Of a DNA stretch of 64,000 bases, positions 53,630 through 64,000 are shown one piece after another; position 1 is the stretch's first letter, and each line of letters begins with the position of its first letter. The stretch is from Mobilicoccus caccae (lineage in GTDB: Bacteria; Actinomycetota; Actinomycetes; Actinomycetales; Dermatophilaceae). The stretch spans positions 1 to 64,000 of the forward strand of contig NZ_BSUO01000001.1 of assembly GCF_030161635.1 (NCBI RefSeq). The letters run 5' to 3'. The notes beneath the pieces were generated by a model. It was not told the origin of the DNA. It made no database searches and saw only the letters and a program-made list of their open reading frames with translations. Both the position numbers and the translations under genes were made by a program.

Positions 53630-56600
53630 ATGCCTGCTGCTCGGATGCGCATCGCGCATGCCGCGTGGCTCTGCGTGTCCTGGCATCGGCCCTGGTCACC
53701 GTGGCTCTCGTCGTCGTGCCCTCGACCTGGCCGGTCCTCGCGGGCGGCATCCAGGCGGCCGGTATGCCGACGGCTCGGCCCGCGTCGGCCGTGCCCCTGA
53801 TCGCCGGGAGTTCGTCCGACGGCCGGATCTCGGTCGACGTGCGGACCTCGACCTCGACGATCGTCACCCCCGGCACTCCGGTCACCTTCACCTATACGGT
53901 CACGAACTCCTCGACGACGCCCGCCTACCAGGTCTCGCTGACCGACACCGAGTGCGGCCCGATCACGGCGACCTCCGGACTGCGCAGCGACGGCCTGCGA
54001 TGGTGGATCCCGGCCGGGCAGAGCGCCACCTACACCTGCGCCACCCCGGTGGACATCACCCAGACGGGCACCACCACCGCCAGTTTCCGGTTCGTCGACA
54101 CGTCCGGCACGAGCACGATCTCGACGGCGACCGCCACCTCGACCGTGACGCTCAGCTCGGCGTGCTCGACGATCTGGTACGGCTCGACCCCGTCGGCATC
54201 CACCGTCGACGGCATCAACACCGGATCGATCGGCACGGTGACCTCGGCGGGTCTCACGCCGGAGTTCTTCACCTATGACCTCGCGCCGAACACTCCTCGG
54301 TCCCGCCCTATGGAGCACATTCGGGCCCTGGGCGTCGACCCGACCTCGGGGGCACTCTTCTACATCGCGTCGCCCCTCATCACGAACGACGAGGCCGGGC
54401 TCTTCCGCGTGAACCCCGACGGATCGAACAACCGACGCGTGACCGGCCCTTCGCAGGCCACCAACGCCGAGCGGCTGGCCGTGGACGGCGACGGCACGGT
54501 GTGGACGTGGGACGAGTTCAACATCCTGTGGAAGCTGCCCGCCGGGGCGACGACATGGACGCGGGTCGGACTTCCTCCCGGTCCGTGGCCGGCGTCGGGG
54601 GCCTATGCCGACTATGGCGACATCGTGTTCGACGGCAGCGGAAACCTCTATCTCCTGGGGCACGACGGAGGTGGGATCGCGTATCTCTCGATCATCGCGG
54701 CAGCGGACCTCGCGACACTGTCGACCTTGTCGCCGGTGACGACGACGCGGGTGCGCCCCTCCGAGGCAAGGTTCTACGCGGGGTTGGCCTTCGGACCCGA
54801 CGGCCGCTTGTACGCCTCGATGGTGGCGGTGTTGGCCAACCAGATCGTCGACGTCCTCGACCCGGTGACCGGGATCGGGACGCGGTACACCACGGCCAGG
54901 CGCGAGGCGGTCGGTGACCTCGACGACCTGGCCTCGTGCGCCGCGCCGAAGGGGCAACTCGTCGCCACCAAGACAGCGACGACGAGTAGGCCGGCCGTCG
55001 AGGACGGCGATGAGATCACGTACTCCGTGCAGGTCCGGAACACCGGTGGCGCTCCCGTGGTGGGAGCGAGCCTCGCCGACGTGATCCCCGCGAACACGAC
55101 CTACGTCCCCGGTTCGACCACCGTGAACGGGTCCGCGGTGGCCGACGTGTCCGGCGCCATGCCGTTCGCCACCCGCAGGACCATCACCGGGACGTCCGCG
55201 ACCGGGACCATCCGTCCAGGCGTCATCCCCGCGGGCGGGACGGTGACGGTGTCCTTCAAGGTCAGGGTCGCCGCGGGCACGCTGGCCGACCGGGCGGTCA
55301 CGGGGATCTCCAACCAGGCGACGATCACCTCGAGTGCCGGAACGGTGCGCAGCGACGACCCGTCGCGCCCCACCGGGACCTCCGCTGCTCCCGACCCGAC
55401 CATCACGCCCCTGGCGCGGACCGAGGTGGCCGTGGCCAAGAAGGCCTCGGTGACCTCGGTCTCCGGCTCCGGCACGGTGACCTACGCGTACACGGTGACC
55501 AACACGGGCGTCGATCCGCTGGCGCGGGTGAGTCTCACGGACGCCGCCCGGACGGATGCGTCCGGCACGACGGCACCGTTCTCGACCGCGACCTGCGCGA
55601 GCCCCACCCGCCGATCCGGGGACGCCAACGGCAACGGGCTGCTCGACCCGACGGAGACGTGGGCCTACACCTGTGACCAGCCGCTGGAGTGGAAGCCGGG
55701 CGACAAGGACCCCACCACCGTCTCGAACACGGCCACCGTGACGGCGGTGGGGGACTTCACCACCAAGGCGGTGACGGCGACCGGCAGCGCGTCGGTCCGG
55801 GTGGTGCCCCGACCCGCGCACATCGACGTCGTCAAGACCGCCGGGACCGTGACCGGCCCTGACACCACGACCGGTGAGTCGTCGGCGACGTACACGGTGA
55901 CCGTGCGCAACTCCGGTCAACTGCCCACCACCTACGGCGACCTCGTCGATATCCCGGCGTTCGCGGCCGGCCTGGAGGTCCTCGGGGTGAGCTGGACCGG
56001 GCAGACGACCGGCTCCGGCCCCGGCAGTACCCCGGTGACGCTCGCGCCGGCCGGGACCGCCCTCGCTGCCGGAGCCACCCACACCTACACGGTGACGGTG
56101 CGGTTCGCCGCCACGTCGACCACTGCCGTGCCCACGTGCGACGCGGGCGCCGGGCTGTCCAACGCGGTCACGCTTCCCGACGGCCAGGAGCACGGCCCGA
56201 CGAGCGACAACACCGCCTGTCTCGCGCCGCCGGCGCCGCCGAAGACGGGGGTGACGATCACGAAGTCCGCCGGTTCTCCCGTGGATGCCGACGCCGACGG
56301 GGTCATCGACGCCGGTGACACGGTGGCGTTCACGTTCACCGTGGGCAACACCGGGTCGCTCACCGTGACGAACGTGGCGGTCGATGACGCACTCCTCGCG
56401 CAGGCGGGGATCGCGGTGACGTGCGCGGCCGACCGGCTCGCCCCCGGTGCGTCGACGACGTGTCGGAGCTCCCGGCCGTACCCGTTGACCCAGGCCGACG
56501 TCGACTCCGGCGCGCTGACCAACACGGCCACGGCGACGGCGAAGCCGCCCTACCTCGATGCGGTTACCAGCGCCGAGACGTCCGTGACGGTTCCGCTTCT

Positions 56601-59600
56601 GCGGACGCCGGTGCTGGGTCTGGAGAAGCGGGTCGCCGCGGTCACGGACGTCGACAAGGACGGTGTCACCGACCCGGGCGACACGATCTCCTACCGCTTC
56701 ACGGTGATCAACCGAGGCAACGTCACCTGACCAGCGTGGCCGTCACCGACCCGTTGTTGTCGGGCGTGACCTGCACCGACACGACGCTGGCCCCGGGGTC
56801 GTCGACCCAGTGCACGGGCGTGGGGGCCCACACGATCACCGACGCCGATCAGCAGGCCGGAGCCGTCCGCAACACCGCGACGGCCATGGCGACCAGCGAC
56901 GGACCCCCGCCCACCCCCGCGACGGCCTCGACCAGTACTCCCGTCGCCCCGGTCGGCAAGCTGCAGGTGAAGAAGACCATGGGTGTCACCTCCGCGATCG
57001 ACCCCGTGACCGGCCAGGCGAGCGTCGGGTACTCGGTCACGGTCTCCAACGTCGGCGGCAGCCCCATCGGGTACGGCGCCCTCGTCGACACCCCCGGGTT
57101 CGCGCCCGAACTCGTCATCGACTCCGCCACGTGGACCGGCCCGACCTCCGGGAGCGATCAGGGCGCGGGTCCGTACACGCTGTCGCCCGGCGGCACGTTG
57201 GCCCAGGGGGCGAGCATCACCTACGCCGTGCGGATCACGTTCCACTACGCCGGAACCGGCGCCGTCACCGCGTGCACCTCGGGCCACGGGGGCGGGCTGT
57301 ACAACTCGGTGACGCTCGCCAAGGCCCGCGAGATCGACCCGGCTGTCGACGCCACGGGCGGGGCAGCGTGTGCAACGGCCCCGGCAGCGCCGAGCACGGG
57401 ACTCACCCTGAAGAAGGAGGTCGTCTCGGTCGTCGACACCGACGGCAACAACCGCACCAACCCCGGCGACACCATCACCTACCGGTTCGTCGTGACGAAC
57501 ACCGGATCGACCGTGGTGAACTCCCTGGGGATCCAGGACGAGTTGCTCGCCGCGGCCGGTGTGCCGGTCACGTGCCAGACGACCACCCTGGCGCCCGGTG
57601 GTACGACGACCTGTTCCTCCGGTGTGTACACGGTGACCACTGCCGACCTGTATTCGGGCGCCGTCACCAACACGGCGACCGCGACAGGTGCAGCGCCATT
57701 CCTCGGCGCCGTGACCAGAGGTGAGTCGTCGATAGCCACCAAGGTGACGACGGCCGGTCTCAGGCTCACCAAGACGGCGGGGACGATCACGGACCAGGAC
57801 GGCAACGGACCCGACAGGGGGGACACCGTCGAGTTCACCTTCACCGTCAAGAACACCGGGACGACAGCGCTGTCCGACGTCGCCGTGACCGACCCTCGGA
57901 TCGGGGGCGGCGGGACGGCCGTCTGCACGATCGCCACCCTGGCGGCGAAGGACGAGCACACGTGCGCGAAGGTGACGTACACGCTGACCCAGGCCGACGT
58001 CGACGCCGGAACCGTGACGAACACTGCATCGGTGACCGGCGTCCCCGCCGACAAGGGAACCGCGCCCGTGGCCTCGGCGAGTGCGGAGGTGTCCATCACC
58101 CCCGCCCTGGGTTCGCTCACGGTGGTGAAGTCGGCCGGTGGGATCGCCGACGCCAACCTCAGCGGCAGACCCGATGCCGGTGACACGATCACCTACTCCT
58201 TCGTCGTCACCAACGCGGGCGCCCAGACCGTGCGAGCCGTGACGATCAGCGACCCGAAGATCACGAGCGCGCCGATCACCTGTGGGGCCGGATCACTCTC
58301 GCCGGGCGCGAGCACCTCCTGCACCGCGACCTACACGTTGACGCAGACGGACTACGACTCCCCAGGAACGGTCGTCAACACCGCAACGGCGACGGCCACG
58401 ACGTCGGTCGGCGGAGAGGTCACCGGTTCGAGCAAAGCAGTGATCACAGATCTGAAAGCCACCGCGCACCTCTCGGTCGACCTGCGTGCACCGGCGACCG
58501 TTCCGGGTGCCAAGGTCGGCGACACCGTCACCTTCACCGTCGTCGTCACCAACGACGGCACGCAGACCGTGAACGGGATCACCGCGGACCTGCCGGGGAC
58601 GAGCGGACTGACCTGCTCGACTCCGGTGTCGCTGGAACCTGGTCGCAGCGCCACCTGCACCGCCACGTACGTCCTGACCCAGGCCGACGTCGACGCCGGA
58701 CAGATCACCCGCAGCGGGACGATCACCTCGACCGACCCCGTCGTCACCGTGACCGACGTCGCGACGACGCAACTGCAGCCGACCGCCTCCGTCGCGTTGT
58801 CGAAGGAGGTCGTGCTCGACGCGGCAGGCAAGAGCGTCACCGACACCGACGGCAACGGCACGGACCTCGGTGACACCATCCGGTACCGCTTCACGGTGAC
58901 GAACACCGGCACGACGACCCTCGCACCGGTGACGATCACCGACGCCAAGTTGGGGATCTCGGCGATGACGTGCGCGTCGACGCTGGCCCCCGGCGCGAAC
59001 GCCACCTGCGAACCCGCCGAGCCCTACCGGCTCCAGCAGCCCGACGTCGACCTCAACACGGTCGTCAACGGCGCGCGGGCCGACGGCACCACGCTGCTGG
59101 GGACGGCAGCCGCCCCGGGCGCGGACAGTGTCACCGTCGTCTACGACCCCGTCGTCGCCCCCGCGAAGTTCGACCTGGAGAAGGTGGCCGGGACGGTGGC
59201 CGACGCCAACGGCACCGGCCGTCAGGACGCGGATGACACCGTGACGTACACCTTCCGCATCACCAACACCGGGCCGCTGACGATCCACGGCATGACGATC
59301 TCGGATCCGCTGCTGGGTTCGGCGCTCACGTGCGGCACGAGCATCGGCCCGGGCGTGACCGCCGTCTGCACCTCGCCCACCCCCTACCGCCTCTCCCAGG
59401 CCGACATCGACGCCGGCGAGGTCGTCAACACCGCGACTGTCTCGGGTCTCGACCCCAAGGACCGCCCGGTCACGGTGGGTGAGCGGTCCGACACGGCCAC
59501 CCTGGCGCTGTCCCCGTCGTCCTCGGTCGAGCTGCGCAAGACCGCGAGTGCGATCACCGACGTCGACGGCAACGGGCCCGACGCGGGCGACACGATCCGC

Positions 59601-62600
59601 TACTCCTTCGAGGCCCGCAACACCGGCGCGGTGACCCTGGCCCCGGTGACCGTGACCGACTCCAAGCTCGGTCTGGACGGCGCTGCGTGTGTGACCTCCC
59701 TGGCGCCGGGCGCATCCGCCCCCTGCGCCGTCACTCCGACCTACACGTTGACCCAGACCGACGTCGACAACCGGCGCATCGACAACACGGCCACGATCAC
59801 CGCGACCGATGCCACCGGGCGCCAGGTCCAGGCAGACTCCTCCGCGACTGTGCCGATCACCAACGTGGGTGCGATCGCCCTGACGAAGACCGCCGGCGGA
59901 GTCAAGGACCTCGACGACAACGGGCCCGACGTCGGTGACACGATCGGCTACACGTTCACGATCACGAACATCTCCAACGTCACGCTCGAGACGATCACGC
60001 TGACGGACACGAAGCTGACCGGGCTGAGCTGTCCGGCGACGCGTCTCGCGCCACGGGGCGCGACGACGCGTACGGCGAACTCCTATGTGTTGACACAAGC
60101 TGAGGTCGACGCCGGTCGCGTGGACAACGCGGCGAACGTGTCCGCCGTCGCACCCGGCGGGACGGCCGTCGTCGCCGACGCCACCGAGACCGTCACGTTC
60201 ACGGCCCGTGCCTCGGTCGCCCTGACCAAGGTGATGTCCCAGACGACCGACGTCAACGACAACGGCGTCACCGATCCCGGCGACACCCTCACCTACACGA
60301 TCACCGCGCGCAACGACGGCGCCGTGACGCTCCAGACGTGGACGGTGACCGACCCGACCCTGACGGGCATGTCGTGCGACACCGGTCCGATCGGTCCTGG
60401 TCTCACGAAGGTGTGCACGGGCACCTACACCGTCACGACGGCCGACCAGCGGGCCGGTCGTCACGACAACACCGCCGACGTGCAGGCCGTCGCCGCCGGA
60501 AACCGGGCCGTGTCCGCGAGTGCCACCGCCTCGACGCGTGTGGCGACCGAGGCGAACGTCGACGTCGTCAAGAGCGCCGGCACCGTCACCGAGGTGGATC
60601 CGGTGACCGGTCGGGCGAGCGCCACCTACACCGTGCGCGTCGTCAACTCCGGCGGCACCCCGGCGCCGTACGTCCTCACCGACACCCCTGCCTTCCCAGC
60701 GACCGTGACGATCGACGGGGTCACCTGGACGGGGCCGACGGAAGGTCAGGCATCCACGGCCGGTCCGTGGGAGCTCGGCAACGGCACGGTCGGCGGCGAG
60801 AGCACCCACGAGTACGTCGTCACCGTGCGATTCCACTACTCCGGAACGCCGAGCGGTGAGCCGGGCCTCCTGACCAACACCGCGTCACTGGCGGGCGATC
60901 AGGAGCAGGGCCCGTCCGCCAACAACACCGTGTCACCGTCGGCGCCCGGGGCACCCAGCGCGACGCTGTCGATGACCAAGACCGTGGCGGGGACGAACGA
61001 CGCGGACGATGACGGGCGAGTGAGCGCGGGCGACACCGTCACCTACTCGTTCGACGTCGTCAACACCGGGACGCTCCAGGTCACCGGGCTCGTCGTGAAC
61101 GACCCGGGTGTGCAGGTCACCTGCCCGGCGACCACGCTGGCGCCGAAGGCGCGGACGACCTGCGCGAGCACCGCCAGGACGGTGACGGCGGGTGACGTGG
61201 CTGCGCAGGCGGTCACGAACACGGCAGCGGAGACCGCCACCCCTCCCGCGACCTGGGCCGGAGCGCAGCCGAGTTCGACCGCGACCGCGACCCTGCCCAT
61301 CACGACGGCCGGTCTGACCGTGACGACGTCGCACGCCGCTCCTGCCGACGCCAACGGCAACGGGCGTCTGGATGCGGGGGACACCGTTGCCTACTCCTTC
61401 ACCGTGACCAACACCGGGAGCACGACGCTGAGCGATGTCACGGTCGCCGACTCCCGTCTGGGCATCGCGCCGTTCGTGTGCGCGTCTAGTCTGGCCCGGT
61501 CCTCGGCCACGTGCACGGCGTCGGCCGCGTACGTGCTCACCCAGACCGACATCGACGCCGGCGACGTGACCACCACGACGACGACCGCGACCGGCACCCC
61601 GGCCGACGGCGGCGTTCGACCCAGCGCCGGTGATGAGGACACGCTGACGCTCACCGGGATCGCGCCGGCGTTGACGTTGACGAAGACGAGCAACGGCATC
61701 GGCGATACCGACAAGAGCGGGGGAGCCAACGCCGGGGACACCATCACCTAGACGTTCACGCTCGAGAACACCGGCGCGACGACCCTGACCTCGCCGGTGG
61801 TGTCCGATGCCGCGTTGGGGATGGACCGCGCGAGCTGCGGTGACGCCAGGCTCGCCCCGGGTGCGACGACAGGGTGTACCGGAACGCACACGCTGACCCA
61901 GACCGAAATCGATGCCGGGGCCGTCACGAACACGGCGTCCGCCGCGGCCAAGACCCCGGTCGCACAGACGCCCACCGTCAGCGCCACGGCGTCGGCGACC
62001 ACCCCGATCACCGCGACGTCGTCGATGACGCTCGACAAGGCCGGGCCCGCTCCTGTCGAGGACGCCCGGGCGGAGCAGACGATCGCCTACACGTTCACGG
62101 TCACCAATACCGGTGCGACGACGATCACCGACCTGACGATCGACGATCCACTTCTGGCCTCGGCCCCCAGCTGCACTCCCACGACACTCCTCCCGGGGGA
62201 CGTCGCGAGCTGCACGGGGACGTTGACCCTGACCCAGGCCCAGGTGGACGCCGGATCGGTGACCAACCTGGCGACTGCTCGAGCGTCCACCACCCGCGCA
62301 GGAGAGCGCGTCTCCGTCCCGCCGGTCACGGACACCGTGACGACCACCCTCCGGTCGACCTCGGGAGTCTCGGTGACCGCCGAGGCGGGCACGCTCGTCG
62401 ACACCGGTGCCGCAGGCGCCACGGCCGGTGACCAGATGCCCGTGACGATCACGGTCACCAACACCGGCACGGTCACCCTCACGAACGTGCGGCTCGACGA
62501 TCCGAAGCTGGGTCTGACCGGGTTCGTGTGCACCGCAGGACCCCTCGCGCCGCAAGCGAGCGCCACCTGTTCGGTGCCTGCGTACGTCCTCACCCAGACC

Positions 62601-64000
62601 GACGTCGACGCCGGCGAGGTGAGCTTCGCTCGCGAAGGCGACGGCCTCGGCACCGAGCGGTGACACCACGGCCGACACCGCGTTGACCGTGCCGCTGACC
62701 ATCGGTGCGCCGTCGTTCACGCTCGACAAGGTTGTGGGCGGGCTCGCCGACACCGACGGCGACGGTCGCGCCGACGTGGGCGAGCAGATCCCCTACATCT
62801 TCACCGTGACCAACACCGGCCCCGTGACCCTGACGACGGTGTCGATCGACGACCCGAAGGCCGGGTTGCAGGGCGCGGAATGTCTGACTGCGCCCCTCGC
62901 CCCGGGCCAGCAGGCACCTTGTGCCGCAGCGGGTGCCTACACGCTCGTCCAGGCCGACATCGAGATGGCCAAGGTCGACAACACCGCGACGGCGAAAGCG
63001 ACCGCCACGAACGGAGCGAGCGCCCCGAGCGTCACCGACTCCGCGACCGTCGACCTCGTCGTCGCGAACTCGATCACCCTGGACAAGGCGAGCAACGGTG
63101 TCCTGGCCGGAACCGACGGCCGGGCCGACGCCGGTGACATGGTGCCCTACACCTTCACCGTGAAGAACACGGGACAGCAGACCGTGTCGGACGTGACGAT
63201 CACGGACACCGCGCTCGGCATCATCGATGTCAAGTGCGCCGATGCGCTGGCTCCCGGCGCCTCGGTGACGTGCACGACCGGGGTCACACCCGGCATGTCG
63301 GTGCGCACCCTGACCCAGCCCGACATCGACGCCGGTCGGGTCGAGAACACGGCCACGGCCACGGCGACCCCGTCGACGGGGAACCCCGTGCAGGCGAGTG
63401 ACGCCGTGTCGGTGCTGCTGGATCGGGTCGCCACCCTCGTCACGACCACCACCGTCACCGGCCCGGCCGACAATAACAACGACGGTCGCACCGGAGCCGG
63501 GGACACGGTCACGGTCACGATCACCCTGGAGAACACCGGCAACACGACCTTGACGGACGTGTCGGGCAGGGCGACCCTGCCCGACGGGAGCGTCGTCACC
63601 TGTGCACCGGACGGTGGAACCCTGACGCCCGGGAAGCCACACGAGTGCACCGTCACCTACACCGTCACTCAGAGCGACGCCGACGCCGGTCGGGTCGATG
63701 TCACGACCACCGCGTCCGGCACCGACCCCTCGGGCGCGGCGCAGACCGTCACCTCCGGCGGCTCGACCACCTGGACCTCCCCGAGCGGGATGAGCCTGGT
63801 CAAGACCGCGGGTGAGGTCGTCGACGCCGACGAGGACGGGATCGTCTCCGCGGGGGATACCGTCGCCTACTCGTTCCAGGTGACCAACACCGGCGCCACC
63901 ACGCTGTCGGGAGTCATCATCGACGACCCGACGATCGGTCTCACCGGGTTCGGTTGCGGCACTGGTGTCCTCGCGCCCGGAAACTGGGCCGACTGTGGCC
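53630..64000 (+). CDS. giant secreted repeat protein with DUF11/DUF7507-type domains (partial; frame breaks and one stop)
   Basis: Surface or secreted protein of at least 3450 residues that continues past the window. ATG 53630 has GAGGAG 8 nt upstream. The signal peptide continues in another frame, LRVLASALVTVALVVVPSTWP (one base missing near 53672). Then come an Ig-like domain, a propeller-like region (~54150-54950, HIRALGVDPTSGALFYI), and from ~54958 about 25 Ig-like repeats. Most read ...KTAG-x-D-D-G-D-G/N-x-GDT-Y-F-TVTNTG-DP-LG-C-LAPG-TYTLTQADVDAG-V-NTAT. Breaks occur at ~56727 (one C missing) and ~62630 (two bases missing or one extra), plus an in-frame TAG at 61749. Such proteins act as adhesins or stalks; any anchor lies beyond the window. 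Confidence 0.85.
54958..64000 (+). repeat. array of about 25 coding repeats, ~350 bp each
   Basis: Repeat starts, judged from the K-T-x-G or equivalent strand, fall near 54958, 55420, 55816, 56250, 56610, 56960, 57400, 57760, 58110, 58470, 58790, 59165, 59520, 59870, 60210, 60555, 60960, 61310, 61670, 62020, 62360, 62710, 63070, 63425 and 63790. Most units carry a short acidic D-x-D-x-N/D-G segment that could bind calcium. Units at 55816, 56960 and 60555 are longer variants with T-x-x-x-T-G-x-A-x-Y-x-V and a TWTG motif. The copies differ clearly at DNA level, so the array is old rather than freshly amplified. Confidence 0.8.

Noticed and set aside
58293..62753. Long minus-strand frames opposite the giant repeat protein
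   Set aside because: They arise from the regular repeat structure and GC-rich third positions. Their content is Gly/Arg/Val filler.

Overview
The window is chromosomal DNA from a high-GC actinobacterium, most likely of the order Micrococcales. The evidence is heavy G/C bias at third codon positions, frequent GTG starts, apparently leaderless genes with a TANNNT -10 box 6-8 nt before the start codon, a DUF222/HNH gene, a DtxR/IdeR-type iron box, a DUF1846 protein and an ECF sigma factor. The genus cannot be named from the sequence. No rRNA, tRNA, prophage, insertion sequence or CRISPR array was found. At least 18 genes carry a frame disruption, nearly all explained by loss of one base in a short G or C run. 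I treat these as probable sequence errors and annotate each gene across the break.

Layout. 1-4 kb: acetate kinase and phosphate acetyltransferase, with a divergent soluble GAF-GAF-chemoreceptor-like protein. 4-13 kb: lipoprotein esterase, VanZ-like protein, secreted calcineurin-like phosphoesterase, DUF222-HNH endonuclease with a DnaA-box cluster upstream, chloramphenicol-phosphotransferase-like kinase and S66 LD-carboxypeptidase. 13-19.4 kb: patatin, DUF1846, MFS transporter, YdeI-like protein, PTH2-domain protein and a serine hydrolase lacking its SxxK motif. 19.4-23 kb: CstR-like repressor, alpha/beta hydrolase, a small Cys-rich protein divergent from a CoA-disulfide-reductase/rhodanese fusion, and a methyltransferase. 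23.7-30.6 kb: Phd/RelE toxin-antitoxin pair, a tripartite tricarboxylate transporter (tctCBA), DUF952, RlmC, and a DUF4188 gene divergent from its MerR regulator. 30.7-35 kb: two-component system plus ABC exporter. 35-41.5 kb: small membrane protein, ECF sigma factor with a coupled membrane partner, PQQ-type sugar dehydrogenase lipoprotein, lactonase, DUF305 lipoprotein and S4 protein. 41.5-47.2 kb: iron box with a terminator, a persulfide/sulfite operon, and a DUF1190-like/glutathionylspermidine-synthase-like/DUF350 operon. 47.2-53.5 kb: cyclase-like toroid protein, GNAT-DUF664 fusion, UvrA-like ABC protein with divergent TioE-like regulator, and a lipoprotein. 53.6-64 kb: a giant secreted protein of about 25 DUF11/DUF7507-type repeats that runs off the window.

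Regulatory logic is unusually readable here. The same near-palindrome, TACCCCCAGGGGTA, sits in the -35/-10 spacer of promoters for the CstR-like repressor, the CoA-disulfide reductase and its divergent Cys-rich neighbour, and the metallo-beta-lactamase/rhodanese/TauE operon. Together these form a dispersed reactive-sulfur-species regulon. A second palindrome, CTCCTCCCAC[A/G]GGAGGAG, precedes both the two-component system and the ABC exporter. A third, GAGTGTTACTC, is centred in a 19-bp spacer typical of MerR-activated promoters, in front of the DUF4188 gene.
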